Source: Flavisolibacter longurius
Lineage (GTDB): Bacteria > Bacteroidota > Bacteroidia > Chitinophagales > Chitinophagaceae
DNA length: 64,000 nucleotides
Assembly (NCBI GenBank): GCA_013327885.1
Contig: JABUMY010000004.1
Span: 248,001 to 312,000 of the forward strand
Reading direction: 5' to 3'
Shown here: positions 7,510 to 16,952 of the stretch, piece by piece
Layout: the number at the start of each line of letters is the position of its first letter
Numbering within the stretch: the stretch's first letter is position 1
Notes under the pieces: model-generated
Told to the model about the DNA's origin: nothing
Databases searched by the model: none
What the model saw: only the letters and a program-made list of their open reading frames with translations
Made by a program: the position numbers and the translations under genes

Positions 7510-9737
7510 ACAGTTTGTAGTTCACTTTGAATGGTATAAATGTTCAATCCGTAATGATTACAGACATCTTTGAAAACATCTTCTGTGTAATAGGGGTTGA
7601 TGGCTAGTGAAGCGAAATACATCACGCGTTGTAGTTCAGTTTTGATCATATTCCGCTCGGTCTGATAGGTGTCAGAACCTTGTTGCGAATATTGATAGTC
7701 AGGAACAACAACAAGATCATGGATCACTGCCTGATGTTTATCCGGGTGTCTACGCAAGATTCGCCCTCTTCTTTGTATGAACTGTCTTGGATTTCCAGTG
7801 CTGGAACAGAAGATCGCTTTTTCAGCTCTTGGTATATCAACGCCTTCGTCGAGACACTTCATAGAAGCAATCACCGCGATGTCGCCGCTTTGAAACTGCT
7901 TCAGAATTTCGTTTCGATTCGGCATTCCACTGATGAATTGATTAACGGTGATGCTTTCATTAATTCTTCCGATGGCTCTTGTGTATTGATTGATCAAATT
8001 GATCTCTTCGGCTTCGCCGGTATCATTTTCAAACACTTCTTCTGTTTTTCCTTCAGGAACATAAATAAAGGTGTACTGAAGGTTGCCGGTTTTATGGTAC
8101 TCCTCCTGAAGTATGGCTGTCATGCTTGCCAGTTTATTGGCAGCTTTATGAATAATTCGTTTTCTTTTGAGCAGAAGCCTTTCAACTACCTCATTTTTTG
8201 AAAAGCCATCTGCCTTTGCATTGTAAAACTTAGAAAGTGTCTTGGTAATTTCAACGTATTCCGTAAGTTCTTCATTTGTTAATGTCACAATATGCGGATA
8301 GTAATAGTATTTACACAGGATGCCTTCTTGAATAGCTCTGTCCATCGGAAATGAGAACGTATAAGGCTCCTGATCATGAAAAAACGCTTCCATCACGCTC
8401 GTGCCTTCAGGATCGTAGACTCTTTTAGGTGTGGCCGATAGACCAATCCGTTTTTCCAGCCGAATATGGTTTAGTTTTGCTAAAACATTTAGAGAGGCCA
8501 GGTTATGGCCTTCATCGGCTATAAAAATGGTATCAGGAGGAAGGTTCCTTAAAATGTTTTGGAATTTATCCTTCAAAAAGGTGGCATAGGTACTAATGAT
8601 AATAAAAGAGGTTGGAATTCTCTTAGCTGTGGACAAGCGAGTACCCACCTCTTCTTCCCATTCGTATTTTGAAGACACCTTGATAACTTCCTGAAAGTTG
8701 AAAGCATGTGCTTCTTTTTCCCACTGTTCAACCAAGGTTATTGTAGGCACTAAAATAAGCGCATGATACACTTTCTCTTTCGATCTTCGGTACTCGTTTA
8801 ATACACAGTTTAGTGAGGTGATGGTTTTCCCAGTTCCGGTTGCCATGGCAAAGATTCCTTTATATCCATTTTCTCGCCACCGCTGATAAGCAGTTTCTTG
8901 GTATTCTCTGGGTCCTTGGATGTAGGGGAATCGAGGTTCTTGTACAAATAGATCAATTTGCTTCTCAGCCCTCTCAATTATTTTTCGAAGCTTTTTATTA
9001 CTAGAAATATTTTTCTTTTTTTCAAGAAGATCTTTTTCCTGAATGAGCAATTCGTTTATGTCCTTGTTTCCAAATTCATTTTTAATAGCAATCTGCACAT
9101 CTGTTATATCAACCTGCTCCACAAAATCGGCGCAACCTGTATAAATACTTTCGAAATAGAGGTTTTGACTATCGATCCATTGATTGGACCGCCCATTCTC
9201 CCAGGAAATATAGGTATCGAGTTCTTCAAGGTTTTCAATAAGACCAAAGGCTGTAAAATTGCACGATGCTTTAAAGCCGACGGAATGATTACCGTCGGTA
9301 AATACACCGGACTTGTAATGAGCGATACCCTTACCTTTTTTGGGCCGGATGATCTTGATTTGTAGTTTTTGGTTTCCAATAAGCCAAGCCAAGCATTCAA
9401 AAAAATGTTTGCCATAAGAATCAAGGATGTTTTTCAGGCATTTGATATCGCTAAGATCATAAATGGAACCGCTCACCTTTTGAGCTTGGCCTTTTTTGAC
9501 GGCTTCTTTGTCTTCTTGCGAAAGAATATCGTTAACAACCATCCGCATAGTTCCTCCGGTGCTTAGGAATCGTGCAAAGCCGGGTGAAAGCACGCTAATG
9601 GCCGTAGAACTAAAATAACCTAGCAATAAATCGAAGGTTGCACTGTTGGATAAGGCGTCTAAATAAAATTCTAAGGGTTCATTGTCTCCGCCGGTACGAT
9701 AAGTGCCATCAATTGACCATTCAACATTTTTAAGCAT
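7506..9737 (-). CDS. PLD-like/superfamily 2 helicase, Dnd-type restriction subunit
   Basis: The 743-residue protein has a phospholipase-D-like N-terminal domain (LLLGYFSS at 38-44, half-motif HYK at 140-142 and GFKASCN at 154-160) followed by an SF2 helicase: Walker A MATGTGKT at 298-305, DEGH at 408-411, SATP at 434-437 and motif VI QRRGRILR at 655-662. Proteins of this form occur with dnd genes as the restriction component and also as stand-alone helicase/nucleases. It is the first gene of the minus-strand operon. The start MLKNVEW fits the family. The frame stays open 59 codons upstream to a TAG at 9915-9917 and that segment looks protein-like (see findings). Confidence 0.85.
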   Translation of the reverse strand: MLKNVEWSIDGTYRTGGDNEPLEFYLDALSNSATFDLLLGYFSSTAISVLSPGFARFLSTGGTMRMVVNDILSQEDKEAVKKGQAQKVSGSIYDLSDIKCLKNILDSYGKHFFECLAWLIGNQKLQIKIIRPKKGKGIAHYKSGVFTDGNHSVGFKASCNFTAFGLIENLEELDTYISWENGRSNQWIDSQNLYFESIYTGCADFVEQVDITDVQIAIKNEFGNKDINELLIQEKDLLEKKKNISSNKKLRKIIERAEKQIDLFVQEPRFPYIQGPREYQETAYQRWRENGYKGIFAMATGTGKTITSLNCVLNEYRRSKEKVYHALILVPTITLVEQWEKEAHAFNFQEVIKVSSKYEWEEEVGTRLSTAKRIPTSFIIISTYATFLKDKFQNILRNLPPDTIFIADEGHNLASLNVLAKLNHIRLEKRIGLSATPKRVYDPEGTSVMEAFFHDQEPYTFSFPMDRAIQEGILCKYYYYPHIVTLTNEELTEYVEITKTLSKFYNAKADGFSKNEVVERLLLKRKRIIHKAANKLASMTAILQEEYHKTGNLQYTFIYVPEGKTEEVFENDTGEAEEINLINQYTRAIGRINESITVNQFISGMPNRNEILKQFQSGDIAVIASMKCLDEGVDIPRAEKAIFCSSTGNPRQFIQRRGRILRRHPDKHQAVIHDLVVVPDYQYSQQGSDTYQTERNMIKTELQRVMYFASLAINPYYTEDVFKDVCNHYGLNIYTIQSELQTV

Positions 9738-10409
9738 ATAAGTAGCAATCAGCTTGGTGCTGCCAATATAGCAATTATTGAGTAATTCTTCAATTTTCTT
9801 CGGTGCGGGGTACCCGTTTTTACAAGCTGCAGACTTGCCAGCGGAAGAGACCCATAGAGCGGCTGACTTTAAGGCTTTTTGAAACCTGCTAATGTCGGAT
9901 CTTGTCCAAAAATGCTATGTAACTGCGACATCTTCTTTGAAGTGTTTTCGGAAATTTCATTTGCGATTTTTCAGAAGATATGGTTTGAGAACCACAAAAT
10001 ATAAGTAGTTTTCAAACACTGGAACGTTTGTAAATACTGATAGTTTTTATCGCTTTGGAACAAGACTGATGATCTTCCTATACATCTCATTGCTGCAGGT
10101 AAAAAAAGAGGCTGAATGATACCATTTTATCTTGCTCCTATATTTACCTAAAAGGAGAATGTCCTGTGAATAATTGAAATACAATGAATTCCAAAATTTG
10201 AAGTGGTTTAGGTCGCGATCGAACAGCCAACATGAAGATTTTCGGTCCTTTGCTCTGAAATTATGATCCCTGAATAGTTCAAGTCTTGTTAGAGCTTGAA
10301 CTGGGCTAAAGAGTTAGCTGTAATACAGTCTTTTACCAATTTACTACGCTTACATGTGACAAATGAGTGAAGATTTCTGGAGTATATCAAAGGAGATAAT
10401 TTGCCAACA
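9738..10409. other. Gap upstream of helicase gene, possible frameshifted ORF remnant
   Basis: On the minus strand an ATG at 9931 opens 20 codons ending at 9869-9871. The helicase frame is open from 9914 downward. The two frames could join at a run of five A around 9875-9879 (read on the minus strand) to give a longer protein-like segment. The rest (about 10000-10400) holds no supported gene. It must contain the helicase promoter. Confidence 0.35.
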
Positions 10410-10613
10410 TCATTTTGGCCTTTCCATTTGTGCAATGATGTTAGCCACTTCTTCTTCTGAGGCACGTAGCTTTTGCTGGCAATAATCAATAAGAAACGAG
10501 GCTCGTTTGACCTTTTCGGCCAGTACATCTACTGATACCGAATCTGATTCGATTTCTGCGGATATTTTCTTTAGTTCACTGAAAGCTTCTTCATAGCTCA
10601 AAGCTGTCTGCAT
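10410..10613 (-). CDS. xseB: Exonuclease VII small subunit
   Basis: The 67-residue protein starts MQTALSYEEAFSELKKI and contains the XseB pattern SYEEAFxELxxIxxxIE...LxExVxRAxxLIxxCxxKL. I take the ATG at 10613, which overlaps the end of xseA by 23 bp; an in-frame start farther upstream would lie deep within xseA. XseB coats the XseA helical stalk to form exonuclease VII, which degrades single-stranded DNA from both ends. Same operon as xseA. Confidence 0.85.
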   Translation of the reverse strand: MQTALSYEEAFSELKKISAEIESDSVSVDVLAEKVKRASFLIDYCQQKLRASEEEVANIIAQMERPK

Positions 10614-12069
10614 AGTTGTCTTTTTTATCGGTGATTGTGGTGGTAAGTTCTGTATCCTGAAGACGAATGGTAAGCTCATCACCTTTCTGCAGGGCTTTTC
10701 CTGCTGTGATGACTGCGCCCTGATGGTAGATCATGGCAAAGCCCTTTTTAAGCAAATTGACTGGGCTCATAAGCCGACAAACGATTTCAATGCGTTCTAT
10801 ACTGTGCCGCTGCTGCCCGTAATAATTCTTGACGCTTGTCTTTATGCTTTGTCTTGTGTGGTCCAGTTCACCCTTTTTCCGGGACAGTAGGAGCGTTGCG
10901 CCACTTGTGGTTTTACCAGCCATTTCCGAAAGCAGTAGCTTTTGCCTGTTTACTTTGGTTTTGGCTGCTGATAAGATTTGCTCCCTTAGGCCTTCCTGAC
11001 GCTTATGCTGCCTTGTCAGCAGCGCTCTTGCTTTGCTGCCGATCTGTGAGCGAAGCGAAAGCAGTCGTTCATTTTGCCTGCTAATGATCTGTTGGGATCG
11101 GATAATGATCCGCTTTTGCTCTGAAAGCAGCAGGGTTTCAAAGGCCAGATTATGCGCCAGGATAAACTCCGCAGCCTTGGTAGGCGTATTGGTCGATGTA
11201 TGCGCCAGCAGATCCACAAGGGACTGATTCTTTAAGTGGCCAATGCCCGTAATAACTGGTATCTGCAGTCGGGCAACGGCACTGCAAAGCTGAAACTGGT
11301 CAAAAAGCAGAAAATCGGTATCTGCCCCACCACCCCGGATGATCACCACAGCATCATAAGGCACTTTGGTGGCGCAGATTTCGTCTATCTTTTCTACTGC
11401 AGCTTCTGCATTGGCTTCGCCTTGTACAGCAGTATAATAGTAGTTCAGCGTAAAGGTGTAACCATGCCGATTGGTTAGCAGCGCATGACGAAAGTCCTGC
11501 AGGCCTGCAGAAGAAGAGGAGGAGAGCACTGCAATGCGCTGAATGACTGTTGCATGATTAAGACCGTGATTAGCGGACCGGAACCGTTCTCCGTCTAAAC
11601 GGATAAAGGAGGCACATTCCCTAAGCAGCCGCTGGATGGTGGCCTGCCTATGCAGCTCCAGTTGTCCGATGGTAAAGGAAGGATCAATGTCCAAGATCAC
11701 TAGCTTTAGCCCATAGGAGGGGTGAAAGTCTACCTGTACCCGCACGCAGACCTTTATCCCGGTTTTGAACTTCTGGCCCGTGACTTTTTCAAAATGGTGG
11801 ATACGCGTAGCGCCACTGCTCCAGGCCACTGCTGATACTTTGGCAAGGATGTTCTTGCCATCGTCGTCTTTTTGCACCAGGTCCAGAAAATGCCGGCTGT
11901 AGCCCGGCTGAAAGGTGTGGTTGGACACATCGGCAATCACCCAATTGCTGCTCCCTCCAAAGGCGTCTGCAATAGCCTCCGAGATTTGTTCGGTGAATTC
12001 AGAGAGTTGAAGGGGCTTGATGCCGGTGAGTGTCGTCACGATTTGAAAATAAGCTAACGAATTTAGCAA
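10591..12069 (-). CDS. xseA: Exonuclease VII large subunit
   Basis: The 492-residue protein has an N-terminal OB-fold region (about 1-110), the catalytic core with VVIIRGGGADTDF (about 237-249) and VITGIGH (about 267-273), a long coiled region (about 300-440) and a C-terminal tail. The sequence after GIGH (LKNQSLVDLLAHTSTNTPTKAAEF) keeps the family pattern. It pairs with xseB. Its place within the putative integrative element, between the defence genes and a nuclease-like gene, suggests an accessory copy rather than the housekeeping one, but that cannot be settled here. Confidence 0.9.
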   Translation of the reverse strand: MLNSLAYFQIVTTLTGIKPLQLSEFTEQISEAIADAFGGSSNWVIADVSNHTFQPGYSRHFLDLVQKDDDGKNILAKVSAVAWSSGATRIHHFEKVTGQKFKTGIKVCVRVQVDFHPSYGLKLVILDIDPSFTIGQLELHRQATIQRLLRECASFIRLDGERFRSANHGLNHATVIQRIAVLSSSSSAGLQDFRHALLTNRHGYTFTLNYYYTAVQGEANAEAAVEKIDEICATKVPYDAVVIIRGGGADTDFLLFDQFQLCSAVARLQIPVITGIGHLKNQSLVDLLAHTSTNTPTKAAEFILAHNLAFETLLLSEQKRIIIRSQQIISRQNERLLSLRSQIGSKARALLTRQHKRQEGLREQILSAAKTKVNRQKLLLSEMAGKTTSGATLLLSRKKGELDHTRQSIKTSVKNYYGQQRHSIERIEIVCRLMSPVNLLKKGFAMIYHQGAVITAGKALQKGDELTIRLQDTELTTTITDKKDNYADSFEL

Positions 12070-12747
12070 AATAGCAGCGATTAATGAAAACAGTGTACCG
12101 GGTATAGCTACAAAAAGCCCGATTCTTTCCGGGAAATTCTACTAAACTCCCGGATTAGGCTTTTTCGGTTCGTACAAGAAAACAAACCGGGCTTTTTCCC
12201 GATTTAAGGAAAAGACCAAAGCATGCTTTTTGTCCTCATTTTGCTTTGTAGCCTCCTTTTTCCGGGAAACAATAAGAAGCAAGCTATGTGAGGTATACTT
12301 CCAAGCCCGAGTCCATCCGGTTCTTCTATCAGCATGGGGGAGAAACAATCCGGTTCCTGCGTAAAATAAAGACGATAGAACCCAACGTACAATTGCAACC
12401 AATGCTACCATGTCGGGACACCGGACTATATCCCGATCGGGCTATCTATTAAGGACTGGAAAAAGATCGCAAATGTTGAGGGTGTACAATGATCCCTCGT
12501 ATCGGACTACTTGACCCCGCAGCACCAGTCGCATCCTAGGGTTAGCTTTGGGGTGATCGTGGGGGCCTACCAGCACCCGGTGTTTGCCTGTAACTTCCCG
12601 GTCGGGGCTGGATTTGTGCCATCAGGCCTTCTTCGGGAAGTTGGGTTCCATAACCCGGGAAAATCCCGATAAACAGTGCATTTGATTTTTCCGTTTTTTT
12701 GTGGCGCTTTGATCCAAGGCGTTATACCAAAACACGAAAAAACCTGC
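12070..12747. other. CCGG-rich gap between xseA and nuclease-like gene
   Basis: No supported gene. The sequence is unusually rich in CCGGG, CCCGG and TCCCGA words, unlike the flanks. Promoters of the divergent genes xseA (minus) and the nuclease-like gene (plus) should lie here. Confidence 0.5.
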
Positions 12748-13959
12748 ATGAGAACACGACCGCTGCTGCTGCTCTTCTTTTTATTTTTTGCAGTATTACT
12801 GGCAAAAGCCCAGAACCCTAAAATCTTTGAAACATTGGTTCAGGATTGGAATAACCTGCACAATAACCGGGAAGTGGCCCTGTTGCGGGATCTCTATGCC
12901 CCGGGTGTGCTATTCTACGGCCGCACCCTTACCCGGGAAACGTGTTACAAACGAAAAAAAGCCTTTTTAAAATCTGACTTTACCCAAGAAATCATCTCAC
13001 CCGTTACCATCACCTATTATTCTTCCGGTACCATCAAATGTGATTTTCGCAAAAGAACCGTCTCCAGGGGTGTCGTCAAAGAGCACGATTGTTATTTACT
13101 GGTTAGAAAAAATGAGGAAAACGACTTTTACCAAATAACCGGGGAAAGTGAGCTGGAAATTGATCGAAAACTCAATGTAACCTTTGACCTGGGAGAAATC
13201 GTAGAAAGCCCGGGAAGTGGCTCCGGTACAGTTTACATCGCTGGACTGGTAATCGCGGTCTTCATCCTTCTTTTTTGGCTTCGGCAGCGGCGCAGAAAGT
13301 CTCGGGAAAATACCGGTTATGAAGGGCTGGATAGCCTGGTATCTCCGGTCACGGAAGAAATCTTCGAACGTCCCGGTTTCGCACCGGTGGGGGATCTGGT
13401 GCAGGTGCCGGCACCAAGGGTGGTTGCAGCAGCACCGGTAGGGCAAGGGTTACAGGCAGCACAAAGCCCGGTTACTGCCACCCAGGAAGTCTCGGAAGAA
13501 ATCTCCGCAAAAGAAAAGGGCGACGCCTTTGAACGCTATGTTGTTTCCCGGTTTTGCCGGGAGTATTTTGAGCTCCTGGAATGGCGAAGCGATAAATACC
13601 ACGAGGGTGTCTATGCGACTTCCAGCAGGCTGCCCGATCTGGAATATCAATTCAAGACCGGTTATTACAATTTCCGCATCGCTTCCGAATGCAAATGGTG
13701 GGCAGCGTTCAGTAAAGGCCGGATTGAATGGGCAAAAAGCTACCAATTAATAACATACAGACAATACGAAAGTGAACGGGGTATTCCCGTATTTGTGATC
13801 ATTGGTATCGGTGGGGAGCCCGATAGCCCCGGTGCGGTCTATGTAGTTCCGCTGCGCGAAATCCGCTCTCATGTGCTGTCCGAATACGAGCTTAAAAAAT
13901 ACTACAGGCATAAAACCGGGAATTTCTTCTTAAACCCGGAAGCCATGGTTTTAGAATAA
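12748..13959 (+). CDS. Membrane-anchored PD-(D/E)XK-like protein with NTF2-like domain
   Basis: I chose the ATG at 12748 (403 residues) because it begins a clear signal peptide, MRTRPLLLL...LAKAQ. Residues about 25-150 look like an NTF2/SnoaL-type domain (WNNLHNNREVALLRDLYAP). A transmembrane helix follows at about 160-182, then a Pro/Val-rich linker (about 195-250). The C-terminal domain has EKGDAFERYVV, LPDLEYQF and ASECKWW, matching the E...D...ExK pattern of restriction-type nuclease folds; a VFVIIGIG strand follows. It is probably anchored in the inner membrane with the nuclease-like domain in the cytoplasm. No partner gene is adjacent. Function is inferred only from motifs. Confidence 0.7.
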   Translation: MRTRPLLLLFFLFFAVLLAKAQNPKIFETLVQDWNNLHNNREVALLRDLYAPGVLFYGRTLTRETCYKRKKAFLKSDFTQEIISPVTITYYSSGTIKCDFRKRTVSRGVVKEHDCYLLVRKNEENDFYQITGESELEIDRKLNVTFDLGEIVESPGSGSGTVYIAGLVIAVFILLFWLRQRRRKSRENTGYEGLDSLVSPVTEEIFERPGFAPVGDLVQVPAPRVVAAAPVGQGLQAAQSPVTATQEVSEEISAKEKGDAFERYVVSRFCREYFELLEWRSDKYHEGVYATSSRLPDLEYQFKTGYYNFRIASECKWWAAFSKGRIEWAKSYQLITYRQYESERGIPVFVIIGIGGEPDSPGAVYVVPLREIRSHVLSEYELKKYYRHKTGNFFLNPEAMVLE

Positions 13960-13964
13960 ATAAG

Positions 13965-14010
13965 GCTTTCTGTGAAAACGTTGTAACAGCAAAATAGCTA
14001 TACAGAAAGC
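13965..14010. terminator. Weak inverted repeat after nuclease-like gene
   Basis: GCTTTCTGT at 13965-13973 pairs with ACAGAAAGC at 14002-14010 around a 28-nt loop just after the stop codon. No T-run follows, so terminator function is uncertain. Confidence 0.3.
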
Positions 14011-15328
14011 ATCTGTACTTTATCAAGGTTGGTCGGGAAAATCCCGGAAAATGCGCAACCCGAGGTCCTTGGCAGTTTTATCAGTAACAGGCATAAACGC
14101 CTCGTATAATGCCGGAAGCGAAAACCGGGAAAAGCCCGATTTCCCCGGTATCAGAAATGCATGAAAATATTAGCTCTGTGGTTATCTGTTTGACCAATGG
14201 TCTTTCCGGATGCCGAATCCAATTTATGCAAAATGATAAAACCGGTAAAAGCCCGGTGTGACCCGGGAATTAGCAATAATATTGATCCATTTAGAACTGC
14301 CGGTTTGATGCACCGGAAATGGTAGGCGTTCACCGATGTAATTATCTGGATAGCTATGTATTTGCCCAGGCAGTTTTTTTACTTCGTGCAGATAAACTAC
14401 CGGTCCTGCGAGATAAGTCCTTAAACTAAGAACCGAGATAAAGAAGACATGTACCCGGATTTTTCCGATTTTCCGCGTCTTGTCCAGGTGGTTGAGTAGA
14501 CATTTCGAAATAAGATATTCCTTGCGATGCATTGTCGATACTTTAGAAATGCCCGACATTTATTGGGCAGTCCACTAAAAATTAACAGACGGACTGCGCA
14601 TCTTTTACCGGTCTGTCAGCCATCTGCTTTCGGGCCACACCGTTATTCCATCCAGGATACAAAGCTGCAGAGAAGCCGCATTGCTAACCGCACAGCAAAC
14701 CATTGTTTCCCAGTAAAACTTGCGTCTTTGCCTGGTTCTGCACCCACTTCATCCAAAAGAGAATTTTTGCAAATTAGGAAATCGAAACACCGGTAATAAT
14801 GCGCAAAATACCAGACGCTGCCAACAAAAACACCGATTAGAAGAGGGGACATAACCTTGATGTCCACAGTGCAGTCTTTGATTGTCCTATTGAGCGTTAT
14901 TACGTGCCTTTGCATGTTAACACGTGAATTGATCGGGAAGTTGGTCCCGCCGCCCATAAGCTGTGCATTGGTCGCAAAAGCGTCGGCACAAATTCATTCC
15001 GGATATAAAATCATGTACTGGACAATAATTCCGAACATTTCCCGGCTTGCATGCGAACAGGAGGTCATTACGAGCGGTTAAAAAGGAGCAAAATATTTGT
15101 TTCGAAAGCATTGTAAGTCGTCGGAAAGACCAGAAAAACATGGTAAATCACCAATCAGCCAAGCGCTTTATTAATGCGGTCAATTTCTTGTGCCAATGCG
15201 TATTTTGAAGATCATTCTGCTCATTTTCCGGGCAATAAGGGGGATTTTATAAGAATAAAGTAAACCGTGTATGAACTGGATTTATCGAACGAAATTTGAG
15301 TAAAATCCCTCCATTAACATCCGATGTA
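14011..15328. other. Long stretch without a supported gene
   Basis: Several short frames of 60-110 codons overlap on both strands, but none shows a recognisable domain or convincing start. The part up to about 14600 shares the CCGG-rich composition of the preceding gene; the rest is more AT-rich. It may be decayed coding DNA of the element. Confidence 0.5.
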
Positions 15329-15847
15329 TTACCGCCATCCTCGAATCTGGTCAAAAGACTTTTCAAAATAACCGTCATTTTTGCCTTCTACAAATTGAGT
15401 AAATAACCAGTATGCCTGCGCTATATTGGATTTAATCCTATTGAGAGAGTTATTTTGCTCATAAAAGCTAACATTAAAGTTCAGTTCCTTCAACTCTTTG
15501 ATGTTATTATATGCTGTCTTCACAAGAAACAAGTATTCTTTTTCGTCATCAAATTTTAAGTTTGCAAAACCAGCATAGGCTAGCATAATTTCCTTTACAG
15601 TATCCAGTCTGTATTCAATTTGTTCTTTAAAAAATTTTGCTTCAAACCCATAAGATTTTTGAAGCCAATCATGGGTTTCATTTAGTTTTTCTCTAACCGT
15701 CTTAAAATTAGTTTTAGTCTTTGGAATATATAGCCGTCCGAATTTAGAAAGCCTTTCGCATTGATTAACCATTGGAAATTCCGCTTTGGAGCCAACTGCA
15801 CAAAAAAACAAAATAATTTTCAACAAAGAAGGAGGCTTGTGCACCAA
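15329..15847 (-). CDS. Hypothetical protein with possible signal peptide
   Basis: The 172-residue frame has AT-rich codon use like the neighbouring accessory genes. Its N terminus (MVHKPPSLLKIILFFCAVGS) could be a signal peptide, after which it is mostly helical, with a Glu/Lys-rich middle. I recognise no domain. A start at Met26 (NQCERL follows it) is possible if the signal is not real. Confidence 0.55.
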   Translation of the reverse strand: MVHKPPSLLKIILFFCAVGSKAEFPMVNQCERLSKFGRLYIPKTKTNFKTVREKLNETHDWLQKSYGFEAKFFKEQIEYRLDTVKEIMLAYAGFANLKFDDEKEYLFLVKTAYNNIKELKELNFNVSFYEQNNSLNRIKSNIAQAYWLFTQFVEGKNDGYFEKSFDQIRGWR

Positions 15848-16260
15848 ATGAACTTAATGGTTGATACCCGAATAGAGGCAACCAAATTTTCATCATATTT
15901 TTTTGTTATCATATTAGAATCGAGTATTAATTTTCAGAACAAGTATGATGATTGTTTAAAAATGTGGAGTGAACGTTCGGGGCAATGAAATGCGGCTGCT
16001 AGATTAGTTTGAAAAAGTTCACTATTTATCGTTAATTCGGGGTAAGTGTCAGTAACGGACAATTACAACAGAAGTCTTATCAGCAAATACTCTCCCAGAA
16101 CTGTATATTTTCATGCCTATCGTTAAAGCCAGTTGAATCTTTTATCTTTTTGATAGGGTTGATTAGTACATCTTTGGCCGCAGTAATTCTTTTTATTCAA
16201 ACAAGCTGGTCCAACTTTCTAACTTAAAACTTTTAAGTCTTTCATTTTTGTAACAACTTT
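15848..16260. other. Gap without a supported gene
   Basis: AT-rich; a short plus-strand frame over 15761-15988 overlaps the preceding gene and has no features of a real gene. Nothing else seen. Confidence 0.5.
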
Positions 16261-16692
16261 TTATTGTGCTTTTCCAAAGTTTTCCATCCATTTTAAAATT
16301 CCTTCGAAGTCAATCGGTTCGGATTTTTGAGATAACAAGAATTCAAGAGTGTAACTAACAACTTCACAAGCCTCACAAGCAAGTTCCCACTCAAATCGGT
16401 TTTTCTTGCTCACCCGGCTCTCAAACATTTGGATTTGTTGTTCAAGTGCATAAACAATGGGCAAATGACTTTTCAGGTTGGACTTGTTACCTCTACCGGT
16501 TGAGTAAATCTGTATGGCAATAATTGCCTGTTCTAACTCAACATCATTCCCCGGGCAGTCGCTGGTTTTTATAAATTGGGTATATTCTGGAAACTGGTCC
16601 TTACATACACGTACGGCTAAATTTAAACTTTGATCAAAGGGAAGATGATTCAGATATACTTTGAAACCTTCTGCGAATTTCTTTTTTCTCAT
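16261..16692 (-). CDS. DUF416-like protein (short paralogue)
   Basis: I prefer the ATG at 16692 (MRKKKFAEGF, 143 residues). It shares with the next gene the DUF416/YjaG arrangement: FDQSLNLAVRVCKDQFPEY near the N terminus, then a DVELEQAIIAI segment, and ACEACEVVSYTLEFLL near the C terminus, matching the CAKEACQALANTLDFML of the longer paralogue. The function of DUF416 is unknown. The C-terminal 30 residues of the longer protein are missing here. Confidence 0.65.
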   Translation of the reverse strand: MRKKKFAEGFKVYLNHLPFDQSLNLAVRVCKDQFPEYTQFIKTSDCPGNDVELEQAIIAIQIYSTGRGNKSNLKSHLPIVYALEQQIQMFESRVSKKNRFEWELACEACEVVSYTLEFLLSQKSEPIDFEGILKWMENFGKAQ

Positions 16693-16952
16693 ATTGAATA
16701 TTTGTTTAGTTAATAATAATGACACTTTATAAGGATATTGGATTTTCTAATAGGGTAGAAGTTGTGGTAAACAGGTTGTTGTGCGATACCGGTTAAAGGC
16801 GTCTGACTTGAAAGCCTTATCGGCAGGATGCCTTATACAAAATCTTGTGGATCGAAGCCTGTCAAATCTTGCAGGCAACCTGCGTATAATTCACAATCAA
16901 ACGCTGATTGCTATCAACCGATAAGGGTAGTTTACATATGGTACAGCATAGG

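Noticed and set aside
9104-9424. Small frames on both strands inside the helicase gene
   Set aside because: They overlap the conserved PLD-like domain region and have no independent support.
14011-15328. Several 60-110-codon frames as genes
   Set aside because: They overlap each other on both strands and show no start context, domain or codon pattern that would support a gene.
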